A DNA stretch of 64,000 nt from Pseudomonas sp. WS 5079 (GCF_012985465.1 NZ_JAAQWN010000006.1:400561-464560); one strand, 5' to 3'. Positions 25,309 through 33,905 are shown, counted from the stretch's first letter. Program-made: numbers and translations. The notes: a model not told the origin generated them from the letters alone.

Positions 25309-25859
25309 GCCGCCAGCAGTTGCCGGGCCTTGGCCTTCAACACCTCAAGGTCGAGCAGCGGCACGTGCATTTCCTTGGCCTGTTCATCCCAGTGGCGCAT
25401 GCGCAGGCTCACCGCGCACAGCGGGTCCTGCTCGAACGCGCGGGCCTCGTCGGCCGTCATCACCCCGCCCTGATAACCCAGGGTGCGGCGGCTGGCCTCG
25501 CTCAAGCGTGCGTAATAGTCCGGCTGGCTGAAGGTCAGGTAACGCTTGGCCTGCACGTGATACTCCACCAGTTTCGCCAGGCGCTCGCTGAACCCGGCGC
25601 GCCGCAAGTAATCGGCGCCCAGGCGTTCGTGGCTGACCACGCCGTAGCCACCCATGTTCGCGCCACCCTGGCCGCAGATATGTCCGATGTCGTGAAAGAA
25701 CGCCGCCAGCACCACTTCATCGTCGAAGCCTTCGGCCATGGCCCGTTGCGCGGCCTGGGACATATGCTCGATCTGCGACACCGGCTCGCCGATATAATCG
25801 GCAGCGCCATGCTGTTCATACAGAGCAAAGACCTCGGCGACTACCTGCTCAGCTTTCAT
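25305..25859 (-). CDS. PhnZ-like HD-domain protein associated with phosphonate genes
   Basis: A 184-residue HD-fold protein. Residues match the mixed-valent di-iron oxygenase PhnZ: lid residues Tyr22 and Glu25 (YIGE), His32, the His56-Asp57 pair in FFHDIGH, His77 and His101, with Lys105 where PhnZ has a substrate lysine. PhnZ cleaves 2-amino-1-hydroxyethylphosphonate, made by PhnY, to glycine and phosphate. The gene follows an aminoethylphosphonate-type ABC transporter on the same strand, which supports the call. No phnY, phnW or phnX is in the window. The ATG at 25859 is the family start. Its stop overlaps the stop of the convergent GTPase gene in the shared bases CTAG. Confidence 0.82.
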   Translation of the reverse strand: MKAEQVVAEVFALYEQHGAADYIGEPVSQIEHMSQAAQRAMAEGFDDEVVLAAFFHDIGHICGQGGANMGGYGVVSHERLGADYLRRAGFSERLAKLVEYHVQAKRYLTFSQPDYYARLSEASRRTLGYQGGVMTADEARAFEQDPLCAVSLRMRHWDEQAKEMHVPLLDLEVLKAKARQLLAA

Positions 25860-25903
25860 TAGGCCTCTCCCCAGAATTAAGTGATGTAGCGAATTGCAGA
25901 CCA

Positions 25904-25978
25904 CTATTGCAGGCAAGCCAGCTCCCACATTTTGAATTGTGAATACCTTCAAATGTAGGCGCTGGCTTGCCGGCGATG
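25904..25978. repeat. REP inverted pair with unlike arms
   Basis: The left arm (TGCAGGCAAGCCAGCTCCCAC) belongs to the GGAGCTGGC type; the right arm (TGTAGGCGCTGGCTTGCCGG) has changed bases and ends CCGGCGAT like the third type. It interrupts the phosphonate gene row between the binding protein and PhnZ-like genes. Confidence 0.8.
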
Positions 25979-26000
25979 AGGCCCTCAGCCCATCGAACAG

Positions 26001-27026
26001 TTACTGACCCGCCACCTTCTCCGATTTGCCGTCATAGCGCTTGCGCCATTCAGCCAGGATGTTGTCACGGTTCTTCGAGGCCCAGGCAAAATCGTTCTTG
26101 ATCAGGCGCTGCTCATAGTCCGCCGGCAATTCGGTCTGCGGCTTGGCAATGCCCGGCTGGGCCAGCACCGCGAAGTTTTCCTTGTACAGCTCCATCGCTG
26201 CGGGGCTGGCGGAGAAGTCGGCGAGTTTCTGCGCTGCTTCCGGGTGGGCCGTGCCCTTGATCAGCGCAGTGGCTTCGATATCCCAGCCCAGGCCTTCCTT
26301 GGGCAAGACGATGTCCAGCGGCGCGCCCTGGCGTTTCAACTGTACCGCCGGGTATTCGAAGGAAATGCCGATCGGGAACTCACCCGAAGCCGCCAGCTTG
26401 CACGGCTTGGAACCGGAGTGCACGTACTGGCCGATGTTCTGGTGCAGGTCATCCATGTACTGCCAGCCCTGCTTCTCACCGAAAGTCTGCAACCAGGCGC
26501 TGACGTCGAGAAAGCCGGTGCCGGACGACGCCGGGTTAGGCATGACGATCTTGCCCTTGTACTCGGGCTTGGTCAGGTCCTGCCAGCTGATGGGTTTGCT
26601 CAAGCCCTGTTTCTCGGCTTCGACGGTGTTGAAGCAAATCGTCGCGGCCCACACGTCCATGCCGACCCAGGCCGGTGGGTTGGCGGCGTCGCGGTAGTTC
26701 TTGCCAATCTTGTCCAGATCCTTTGGCGCATAGCTTTGCAGCATGCCTTGCTGATCGAGGATCGCCAGGCTGGAAGCCGCCAGGCCCCACACCGCATCGG
26801 CTTGCGGGCGGGCTTTTTCTGCCAGCAGCTTGGCGGTGATGATGCCGGTGGAGTCGCGCACCCACTTGATCTCGACGTCCGGGTTGGCCGCCTCGAAGGC
26901 TTTTTTGTAGGTCTTCAACTGCTCGGCTTCAAGGGCCGTGTACACGGTCAACTCGGTCTTGGCAGCAAAGGCATTCAGGCTGAACGCGGTGAGCACAGCA
27001 GCGGCGAGGGCCAGGGGCTTGAACAT
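26001..27026 (-). CDS. ABC transporter periplasmic binding protein, 2-aminoethylphosphonate type
   Basis: A 341-residue extracytoplasmic solute-binding protein of the iron/thiamine/phosphonate (family 1) fold. The signal peptide ends AFA-AKTE near residue 21. The mature start TELTVYTALEAEQLKTY and the stretch KWVRDSTGIITAKLLAEK, then ADAVWGLAASSLAIL, agree with the family annotated as 2-aminoethylphosphonate-binding (PhnS2/AepX type). Downstream context with a PhnZ-like oxygenase and an upstream phosphonate-type LysR gene supports that substrate. Iron(III)-binding relatives share this fold, but the tyrosine pair that binds iron is not evident. It follows the permease by 26 bases. Confidence 0.83.
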   Translation of the reverse strand: MFKPLALAAAVLTAFSLNAFAAKTELTVYTALEAEQLKTYKKAFEAANPDVEIKWVRDSTGIITAKLLAEKARPQADAVWGLAASSLAILDQQGMLQSYAPKDLDKIGKNYRDAANPPAWVGMDVWAATICFNTVEAEKQGLSKPISWQDLTKPEYKGKIVMPNPASSGTGFLDVSAWLQTFGEKQGWQYMDDLHQNIGQYVHSGSKPCKLAASGEFPIGISFEYPAVQLKRQGAPLDIVLPKEGLGWDIEATALIKGTAHPEAAQKLADFSASPAAMELYKENFAVLAQPGIAKPQTELPADYEQRLIKNDFAWASKNRDNILAEWRKRYDGKSEKVAGQ

Positions 27027-27052
27027 GGTGCGTTTCCTTGTGGAGGGCAGAG

Positions 27053-28777
27053 TTATTGACCGGGCGCGGTTTGGCGCCAGGCCTGGGAGCGGCGCAACAA
27101 ACCGCGTGAGGCCCACGCCAGCAGCAGCGAGACGCTGGCTGAGGTGAACAGAATCAGGGTCGACATGGCCGCCGCGCCGCCTACGTTGCCGGCGTCGTCC
27201 ATGTTCAGCACGGCCACTGCGGCGAGGATGGTGTCGGGGCTGTAGAGAAAGATCGCTGCCGATACGGTGGTCATCGCCGAGACAAACAGGTAGCGCAGGA
27301 TGTCCAACAGCGCCGGCAGGCAGATCGGTACGGTGACCCGCAAAAAGTGGCGGTACAGCGGCGCCTTGAGCGACAGCGCGGCGGCTTCGAACTCGGCGTC
27401 GAGTTGGCGCAGGGCCGTGGTGGCGGTCATTTGCGCGGTGGTCAAATAGTGAGCAATGGTGCACACCACCAGCAGCGTCATGGTCCCGTAGAGCACATGC
27501 AGCGGGTTGCCGTTGAGGTTGAAAAAGAACACGTAGCCCAGGCCCAGCACCAGGCCCGGCACCGCCATCGGCACAAAGCTGAGCATGCGCAGCGCCAGGT
27601 TGAGGCCTTTTTGCCCCTTGGTCTTTTCCATCAGATAAGCGCCGGTGAAGATCAGTACGCTGCCGATCAGTGCGGTGCAGATCGCCATGGTCAGGCTGTT
27701 GCGATAGGCCAGCCAGCCGCCGCCGGCGGTGTCATTGAACTGATAGTGGTTGAGCGACAGCGACAGGTTGTACGGCCAGAACTTCACCAGCGACGAATAC
27801 ACCGCCATGCCGAACACCAACAGCAGCACCGCGCAGATCAGCAGCACAATCGCCAGGTAGCAGCCATCACGCAGGCGCGATGGCGCCGGCTGGAACACCT
27901 GGGCGCGGCCGCTCATGGAGTCGCCGTGGCGCCGGCGCAGCCAGGTATCCACCGCAAAACTGAGCAGCGCCGGCAACAGCAGCACCATGCCGATCAGGGC
28001 ACCACGACCGAATTGCTGCTGGCCGACCACGGCCTTGTAGGCTTCCAGCGCCAGCACTTGATAGTCGCCGCCCACCACCACCGGCACGCCGAAGTCGGTG
28101 ATGGTCAGGGTGAACACCAGGCAGAACGCGGCGAACACGGCCTGGCGTGTCGCCGGCCAGGTGATGCTGCGAAACGCCCGGGCCGGGCTGGCGCCCATGC
28201 TTGAAGCGGCATCGAACAGCCGCGCGTCCGCCAGGGACAACGCCGACAGCAGGATCATCAGCGCGTGGGGAAAGGTGTAGATCACTTCACCGAGGACAAT
28301 CCCCCAGAAGCCGTAGATGTTGTCTGACAGCAACCCGCGCAACATGCCCTGATTGCCGAACAGGTACACCAGGGCGATGCCCGGCAACATCGACGGCGCC
28401 ATCAGCGGCAGCAACGACAGGCCGCGCCAGAGGGTCTTGCCGGGGATCAGCGTGCGTTGCAGGGCGTAGGCAAACAGGTAGGCCAGGGGTACGACAATGA
28501 TCGCGACGCTCAGGGAAACCTTCAGGCTATTGCCCAGCAGCCAATGGAAGTTGGCGCTGGTCAGCAACTCGCGCGCGGCCACCAGGCCGCCGCCCTGGCC
28601 GTCTTCGGCGCTGAAACCGCGCCAGAAGATCGCCAGCAACGGCAGCAGCACGGCGACGCCCAACAGGCACAGCAGCAGCAGCTTGCCGCCCAGCACAAAA
28701 ATGCGGTCGCCGATTTGCGCACGGGAAGCCTGACGGGCCACGCGGCCGGGTACCGGCAGGCTCATATCAACGGCCAT
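27053..28777 (-). CDS. ABC transporter permease, fused two-domain, 2-aminoethylphosphonate type
   Basis: A 574-residue inner-membrane permease with two BPD_transp_1 domains in one chain, giving about 12 hydrophobic segments. EAA loops are visible in each half: near residue 190 (DAASSMGASPARAFRSITWP) and near 475 (EAAALSLKAPLYRHFLRVTVP). A fused permease is typical for the phosphonate and iron(III) families. The ATG at 28777 lies one base after the stop of the ATPase gene, so translation is coupled. The N-terminus is cytoplasmic and basic (PGRVARQASRAQIGDR). Confidence 0.88.
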   Translation of the reverse strand: MAVDMSLPVPGRVARQASRAQIGDRIFVLGGKLLLLCLLGVAVLLPLLAIFWRGFSAEDGQGGGLVAARELLTSANFHWLLGNSLKVSLSVAIIVVPLAYLFAYALQRTLIPGKTLWRGLSLLPLMAPSMLPGIALVYLFGNQGMLRGLLSDNIYGFWGIVLGEVIYTFPHALMILLSALSLADARLFDAASSMGASPARAFRSITWPATRQAVFAAFCLVFTLTITDFGVPVVVGGDYQVLALEAYKAVVGQQQFGRGALIGMVLLLPALLSFAVDTWLRRRHGDSMSGRAQVFQPAPSRLRDGCYLAIVLLICAVLLLVFGMAVYSSLVKFWPYNLSLSLNHYQFNDTAGGGWLAYRNSLTMAICTALIGSVLIFTGAYLMEKTKGQKGLNLALRMLSFVPMAVPGLVLGLGYVFFFNLNGNPLHVLYGTMTLLVVCTIAHYLTTAQMTATTALRQLDAEFEAAALSLKAPLYRHFLRVTVPICLPALLDILRYLFVSAMTTVSAAIFLYSPDTILAAVAVLNMDDAGNVGGAAAMSTLILFTSASVSLLLAWASRGLLRRSQAWRQTAPGQ

Positions 28778-28778
28778 C

Positions 28779-29843
28779 TCAGGCAAACACCTGCAGGCTG
28801 CGCGGTGGCAGTGCCACCCAGATATCCTGGGCGCCCAGGCGTGGCATGGCTTCCGGCGCCAGTTCGGCCAGCAGCGAATGGCCGGGCAACTGGTCCAGTT
28901 CAAAGCTCATGCGGCAACGGTTGCCGAGGAAGGTGATCTCGCGGACCTTGGCCGGGAACAGGTTTTCTTCGTGTACCGGCGGGTTGACGCTGATCGCTTC
29001 CGGCCGGCAGAACAGGCGGCCCGACGCGGCTTTGCCGCAGTCATCGGCCAGGCGCACGTTCATCCCGCCGACCTGGGCGTGGCTGGCGCTGTTGCGGCTG
29101 AACGGCAGCCAGTTGCCCTGGCCGACAAACTCGGCCACGAACGGCGTGGCCGGGCGGTCGTAGATTTCTTGCGGGGTGGCGTACTGCTCGACCTTGCCAT
29201 TGTTCATCACGGCGATGCGGTCGGCCATCAGCATGGCCTCGTCCTGGTTGTGCGTGACCATCAGGGTGGTGATGCCCAGGCGGCGTTGCAGTTGGCGCAG
29301 CTCGGTACACAGGTGCTCGCGCACCCGGGCATCGAGGGCCGACATCGGTTCGTCCAGCAGCAACAACGACGGGGCCGGCGCCAGGGCACGGGCCAGGGCG
29401 ACGCGCTGTTGCTGGCCGCCGGACAGTTGGCCGGGGTATTTTTTTTCGCTGCCGGTCAGGCCCACCAGTTCCAGCATCTGCGCCACGCGCTTGCGCACTT
29501 CATCGCGACCGCTGCCGGTCAGGCCGTAGCCGATGTTGGCCTCGACGCTGAGGTTGGGAAACAGCGCGTAGGACTGGAACAGAATGCCGTAGTCCCGCGC
29601 CTGGGGTGCCAGTAGGGAAACATCGCGATCACCCAGGTACAACTCGCCGCTGTCCTGGCGCTCCAGGCCGGCGATGCAGCGCAGCAAGGTGGTCTTGCCG
29701 CAGCCCGAGGGACCGAGCAGGCACACCAGTTCACCGGCGGCGACGTCCAGGGACACATGGTCCAGGGCAGTAAAGGCGCCAAAGCGCTTCTGGATACCAC
29801 GCACCTTCATCGGCGCGCCGGGGTTGAGCTGGGCTGTGTTCAT
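28779..29843 (-). CDS. ABC transporter ATP-binding protein, 2-aminoethylphosphonate type
   Basis: A 354-residue ATPase. Walker A is GPSGCGKTTLLR near residues 44-55, the ABC signature LSGGQQQRVALARALA near 140-155, Walker B LLLLDEPMSALD near 160-171 and the switch histidine in MVTHNQDEA near 197. A C-terminal TOBE-like domain (from about 245) marks the carbohydrate/iron/phosphonate branch. It leads the transporter operon, which then runs permease, binding protein and, after a REP element, the PhnZ-like gene. Upstream is a 237-base gap holding a REP element. Confidence 0.92.
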   Translation of the reverse strand: MNTAQLNPGAPMKVRGIQKRFGAFTALDHVSLDVAAGELVCLLGPSGCGKTTLLRCIAGLERQDSGELYLGDRDVSLLAPQARDYGILFQSYALFPNLSVEANIGYGLTGSGRDEVRKRVAQMLELVGLTGSEKKYPGQLSGGQQQRVALARALAPAPSLLLLDEPMSALDARVREHLCTELRQLQRRLGITTLMVTHNQDEAMLMADRIAVMNNGKVEQYATPQEIYDRPATPFVAEFVGQGNWLPFSRNSASHAQVGGMNVRLADDCGKAASGRLFCRPEAISVNPPVHEENLFPAKVREITFLGNRCRMSFELDQLPGHSLLAELAPEAMPRLGAQDIWVALPPRSLQVFA

Positions 29844-29976
29844 GGTGGCACCTCATCAAACTGATGAAGGCCATGCTAGGCAGCAAATGCGTCCCTGGTG
29901 TGGCAGGAAGGCAAAAGAGGGTGATAGTGGTATTGGTGGATTTGGGTAGGGGTATAGCCTTGGGGTGTTTGGTCTA

Positions 29977-30057
29977 CCGCTATCGCAGGCAAGCCAGCTC
30001 CCACATTTGAATGTATTCACAGATCAAAATGTGAGAGCTGGCTTGCCTGCGACGGCG
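29977..30057. repeat. REP inverted pair, GGAGCTGGCTTGCCTGCGA type
   Basis: Arms CGCTATCGCAGGCAAGCCAG and its complement, in tail-to-tail order, flank about 30 bases. It lies between the LysR gene and the transporter ATPase gene, which are on the same strand. Confidence 0.87.
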
Positions 30058-30080
30058 ATTTCAAAACCACCAAAAATCTT

Positions 30081-30944
30081 TCAGAGTGGCGACATTTCCT
30101 GCGCCAACCCCAGAAACGCCGCCGGCAACCGCGCACCTTTGCGCTCTTTAAGGCAGTACAGGTACTCGGGAATCTGCGGCGCATTCTCGATGCTCAGCAC
30201 CCGCAGTTGCGGGTCATGGGGCACTTCCTGGCGGGCGATGATACTGATGCCGATGTTGCGCAGCACCGCCTCGCGAATCGATTCGCGACTGCCGATTTCC
30301 AGCAGCGGCCCATAACTCACGCCAGCGCCCTTGAGCATCTCTTCAGTCAGGCGCCGGGTGGTGGACCCTGCCTCGCGCATCAACAGGGTATGCCCCGCCA
30401 GCGCACTGAGCGGCACATGCTCCAGCACGGCCAACGGGTGATTGCGATGCACCGCCAGTACCAGTGGATCGGTGCCCAGCACCCGGCGGATCAGGCGCGG
30501 GTCGTCCAGCAGTTGCGAGGAGGCGGCGACGTCCACCCGGTAATCATCCAGGGCTTCGAGGACCTGCTGGGAATTGCCGATTTCCACCGCCACTTCCACG
30601 TGGGGCAAGCGTTCGCGAAAGGTTTTCACCAGGTCGAGGATGTAATAGGGCGCGGTCGCGGCGATCCGCAACGTGCCCTGGACCTGGCCACTGTTGCGCA
30701 GGAAAAACTCGATATCCGCTTCCTGCTGCAACAGCGCCTTGACCATCGGCATCAACCGCGCGCCTTCGTCGCTGACGGTGAGGCGGCGGCCACCGCGGTA
30801 GAACAGCTCAACTGCGTACTGGCTTTCCAGATGGCGGATCTGGGTGGTCACCGTGGGTTGGCTCAGGCCGAGTTTTTTCGCCGCCTGGGTAATACTGCCC
30901 AGGCGGGCAACCATGTAAAACGCCTTCAACTCGGCACTCAGCAC
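30081..30944 (-). CDS. LysR family regulator, probable phosphonate-utilisation regulator
   Basis: A 287-residue LysR-type regulator. The winged helix is at about residues 3-60 (KAFYMVARLGSITQAAKKLG, then LSQPTVTTQIRHLE), followed by the two-lobed effector domain (from about 88). Start is GTG at 30944, preceded by GAGAGGG; an upstream ATG is out of frame. The neighbourhood, with an aminoethylphosphonate-type transporter immediately downstream, suggests it controls those genes, as the phosphonate-associated LysR family does. Only 16 bases separate it from the cadA stop upstream, so read-through from the cadmium-responsive promoter is possible. Confidence 0.85.
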   Translation of the reverse strand: MLSAELKAFYMVARLGSITQAAKKLGLSQPTVTTQIRHLESQYAVELFYRGGRRLTVSDEGARLMPMVKALLQQEADIEFFLRNSGQVQGTLRIAATAPYYILDLVKTFRERLPHVEVAVEIGNSQQVLEALDDYRVDVAASSQLLDDPRLIRRVLGTDPLVLAVHRNHPLAVLEHVPLSALAGHTLLMREAGSTTRRLTEEMLKGAGVSYGPLLEIGSRESIREAVLRNIGISIIARQEVPHDPQLRVLSIENAPQIPEYLYCLKERKGARLPAAFLGLAQEMSPL

Positions 30945-30960
30945 ACCACCCTCTCATCGA

Positions 30961-33273
30961 CTATTTGCGCAGCAGGCGCAGACCATTGAACACCACCAGC
31001 AGGCTCACGCCCATGTCGGCGAACACCGCCATCCACATAGTGGCCATGCCCATGAAGGTGACCGCCAGGAAGATCGCCTTGATCACCAGCGCCAGGGCGA
31101 TGTTCTGCTTGAGGATACTCGACGTTTGTCGCGACAAGCGTATGAATGCCGGAATCTTGCGCAAATCGTCGTCCATCAGCGCAACGTCGGCGGTCTCGAT
31201 GGCCGTGTCGGTGCCCGCTGCAGCCATGGCAAAGCCAATCTCGGCGCGGGCCAGGGCCGGGGCGTCGTTGATGCCGTCGCCGACCATGCCGACCCGGTGG
31301 TTTTTCCCGTACAGGTCCTCGATAGCCTTGAGCTTGTCGGTGGGCAGCAGGTCGCCCTGGGCCTGGTCGATGCCCACCTGGGCGGCAATTGCCTGGGCGG
31401 TGTGGGTGTTGTCGCCGGTGAGCATCAGGGTCTTGATGCCCAGCTCGTGCAACTGCTGGATGGCTTCGCGGCTGCTGTCCTTGACCGTATCGGCCACGGC
31501 GAACAGCGCCAGTGGGCCAGATGTGTCGAGCAGCAGCACCACCGACTTGCCTTGTTTTTCCAGGGCGAAAAGTTTTTCTTCAAGGGCCGGCGAGCACAGG
31601 CCCAGTTCTTCCACCAGGCGATGGTTGCCCAGGTGATAGACCTGGCCATTGATCTCGCCGCGCACCCCGCGCCCGGCCAGGGCTTCGAAGTTATCCACAG
31701 CCTGTAGCGGGAGTTTTTTATCCACAGCGGCATTGGCGATCGCCAGCGACACCGGGTGGTCGGAACGCGCGGCCAGGCTGGCGGCCAAGGCCGGCGCGCG
31801 GTCCTCCAAGTTGGGGAACAACGCCAGGTAGTCGGTCTGCACCGGCTTGCCGTGGGTGATGGTGCCAGTCTTGTCCAGGGCCAGGTAGTCCAGCTTGTAG
31901 CCGGCCTCCAGGTACACGCCGCCCTTGATCAGGATGCCTTTGCGCGCAGCGGCAGCCAGGCCGCTGACGATGGTCACCGGGGTGGAAATCACCAGCGCAC
32001 AAGGGCACGCGACCACCAACAGCACCAGGGCGCGGTAGATCCAGTCAAACCACACCGCGCCCATGAACAGCGGCGGGATCACCGCCACGCCGAGGGCAAA
32101 CAGGAACACCGCCGGGGTGTAGATTTTCGAGAAGCTGTCGACAAAGCGCTGGGTCGGCGCCCGCGAGCCCTGGGCCTGTTCCACTGCATGGATGATGCGC
32201 GCCAGCGTCGAGTTGTTGGCGGCAGCGGTCACCCGGTATTCCAGGGAACCGGCCTGGTTGATGGTGCCGGCGAAGACTTTATCGCCCACGGTCTTCTCGA
32301 TCGGCAGGCTCTCGCCGGTGATCGGCGCCTGGTCGATGGTGGACTGGCCGGCAGTGACTTCGCCGTCCAGACCAATGCGCTCGCCGGGACGTACCCGCAC
32401 AACAGCGCCCAGTTCAATGGTCTTGACCTCTTGTTCGACCCAGCTTCCGTCAGCCTGGCGCACCGTGGCCCGCTCCGGGGTCATCTGCATCAAGCCACTG
32501 ATGGCATTGCGCGCACGGTCCAGGGACTTGGCCTCGATCAACTCGGCCACGGTAAACAGGAACATCACCATCGCCGCTTCCGGCCACTGGCCGATCAGGA
32601 TCGCACCGGTCACGGCGATGCTCATCAGCGCGTTGATGTTCAGGTTGAGGTTTTTCAGGGCAATCCAGCCCTTTTTGTAGGTGGTAAGGCCGCCACTGAG
32701 GATCGACACCAGCGCCACCAGCGCCACCACCCAGGTCGGGGCCGCGTCAGTGAAATGGATCACCTCTGCTGCCAGGGCGCAAAAACCAGACAGGGCCAGC
32801 GGCCACCAGTGCTTCTTGGCCGGTGGTGCGGCGGCCGGCACGCCCTCTTCGATCGGATCGGCCTGCATGCCCAGGGACTTGATGGCCTCGACGATCGGCG
32901 CGGTGCTCGGCAGGTCGTGGGTCACGCCGAGGATACGGTTGATCAGGTTGAATTCCAGTTGCTGCACACCGGCCATCTTGCCCAGTTTGTTCTGGATCAG
33001 CGTCTGCTCAGTGGGGCAGTCCATGGCCTCAATGCGGAAGGTACTCAGGCGCGCGTTGGCGCTGGTTGCTTGCGTCAACGTCACCAGCGACGGGGCTGCG
33101 GCGCCGGAACAGCAGGAGCCGCCACCGTGATCATGCTTTTTCACAGGCGCAAGCTTTTGCGCGTGATCATGATGGCTATGATCATGGCCGTGGTCGTGAT
33201 GGCTGTGATCATGGTCGTGATCATGATCGTGGCTGTGGTCGTGCTTGTGCGGGGTGCGCAGGGAATCGCTCAT
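30961..33273 (-). CDS. cadA: Zinc/cadmium/lead-exporting P1B-type ATPase CadA
   Basis: A 770-residue inner-membrane heavy-metal pump. Residues about 9-50 form a histidine/aspartate-rich tail with repeated HDH and HSHHDH units, followed by CCSG. A ferredoxin-like metal-binding domain (about 70-140) has CPTE in place of the common CxxC. Then come membrane helices, the actuator TGES loop (about 320), the CPC metal-site motif in VVACPCALVIST, the phosphorylation motif DKTGTITHG and the hinge GDGINDAPALA. These mark a Zn/Cd/Pb exporter. The ATG at 33273 lies 38 bases below the CadR-type operator. The family known as CadA in P. putida confers cadmium and zinc resistance. Confidence 0.93.
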   Translation of the reverse strand: MSDSLRTPHKHDHSHDHDHDHDHSHHDHGHDHSHHDHAQKLAPVKKHDHGGGSCCSGAAAPSLVTLTQATSANARLSTFRIEAMDCPTEQTLIQNKLGKMAGVQQLEFNLINRILGVTHDLPSTAPIVEAIKSLGMQADPIEEGVPAAAPPAKKHWWPLALSGFCALAAEVIHFTDAAPTWVVALVALVSILSGGLTTYKKGWIALKNLNLNINALMSIAVTGAILIGQWPEAAMVMFLFTVAELIEAKSLDRARNAISGLMQMTPERATVRQADGSWVEQEVKTIELGAVVRVRPGERIGLDGEVTAGQSTIDQAPITGESLPIEKTVGDKVFAGTINQAGSLEYRVTAAANNSTLARIIHAVEQAQGSRAPTQRFVDSFSKIYTPAVFLFALGVAVIPPLFMGAVWFDWIYRALVLLVVACPCALVISTPVTIVSGLAAAARKGILIKGGVYLEAGYKLDYLALDKTGTITHGKPVQTDYLALFPNLEDRAPALAASLAARSDHPVSLAIANAAVDKKLPLQAVDNFEALAGRGVRGEINGQVYHLGNHRLVEELGLCSPALEEKLFALEKQGKSVVLLLDTSGPLALFAVADTVKDSSREAIQQLHELGIKTLMLTGDNTHTAQAIAAQVGIDQAQGDLLPTDKLKAIEDLYGKNHRVGMVGDGINDAPALARAEIGFAMAAAGTDTAIETADVALMDDDLRKIPAFIRLSRQTSSILKQNIALALVIKAIFLAVTFMGMATMWMAVFADMGVSLLVVFNGLRLLRK

Positions 33274-33304
33274 TGTGTCGCGTCCATGAAGGTGCCTGTT
33301 GCCA

Positions 33305-33335
33305 AGTAAAGACCCTGTAGCCACTATAGGGTCAA
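33305..33335 (-). promoter_or_regulatory. cadA promoter with CadR-type operator dyad
   Basis: Read toward cadA there is a -35 TTGACC (33335-33330) and a -10-like TTTACT (33310-33305), with a 19-base spacer. The spacer is occupied by the dyad GACCCTATAG-TGG-CTACAGGGTC (33333-33311), symmetrical except for one position. An elongated spacer with a central dyad is the hallmark of MerR-family promoters. Confidence 0.85.
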
Positions 33336-33358
33336 GCACCCTTTTGGAGATTGCTGCG

Positions 33359-33808
33359 ATGAAGATCGGCGAACTGGCAAAACTGACCGACTGCCCGGTG
33401 GAAACCATCCGTTATTACGAGAAAGAAGGCCTGCTGCCACCACCGGCGCGCAGTGAGGGCAACTACCGGCTGTACACCCAGGCGCACACCGAGCGCCTGA
33501 CCTTTATCCGCAACTGCCGCAGCCTGGACATGACCCTGGAGGAAATCCGCAGCCTGCTCGGCCTGCGTGACAGCCCCCAGGACCAGTGCGAGAGCGTGAA
33601 TGCACTGATCGACGAGCATATCCATCACGTCAAGGCGCGGATTGACGGGTTGCTGGCCTTGCAGACACAACTACTCGACCTGCGCCAGCGCTGTGGCGAA
33701 GGGCCGGAGATCGACCAGTGTGGGATTTTGCAGCGGCTGGAGGTCAGTGGGAGTGTGGCGGCCAGTGAGGCGGAGCACTCACATGTGGGTCGTAGTCACG
33801 GCCATTAG
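33359..33808 (+). CDS. cadR: MerR family cadmium/lead-responsive regulator CadR
   Basis: A 149-residue MerR-type activator. The helix-turn-helix with wing is at residues 1-45 (MKIGELAKLTDCPVETIRYY, then EKEGLLPPPARSEGNYRLY). The dimerisation helix follows, and three cysteines in the CadR positions are seen: DQC near 77, RQRC near 112 and DQC near 119. The C-terminus is histidine-rich (HSHVGRSHGH), a feature known in P. putida CadR that provides a second metal site. I chose the ATG at 33359 as the family start. Divergent from cadA with the operator between, so it would repress and, on Cd(II) binding, activate cadA. Confidence 0.94.
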   Translation: MKIGELAKLTDCPVETIRYYEKEGLLPPPARSEGNYRLYTQAHTERLTFIRNCRSLDMTLEEIRSLLGLRDSPQDQCESVNALIDEHIHHVKARIDGLLALQTQLLDLRQRCGEGPEIDQCGILQRLEVSGSVAASEAEHSHVGRSHGH

Positions 33809-33831
33809 ATAATGGGGTAACTGAGCTGACG

Positions 33832-33905
33832 CCATCGCAGGCAAGCCAGCTCCCACATGTGCCTGAGTACTCGGTCACATGTAGGAGCTGGCTTGCCTGC
33901 GATGC
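33832..33905. repeat. REP inverted pair, GGAGCTGGCTTGCCTGCGATG type
   Basis: Arms GCCATCGCAGGCAAGCCAGC and the complementary copy ending GCTTGCCTGCGATGC lie tail to tail with a short centre. Between the convergent cadR and thyA genes. Confidence 0.88.

Noticed and set aside
26001..29843. Iron(III) ABC transporter
   Set aside because: Similar fold and fused permease, but the PhnZ-like and LysR neighbours and the binding-protein stretches fit aminoethylphosphonate better.
31756..33309. Plus-strand frame of 517 codons opposite cadA
   Set aside because: Reverse reading of the P-type ATPase, including its histidine repeats; no domain recognised.
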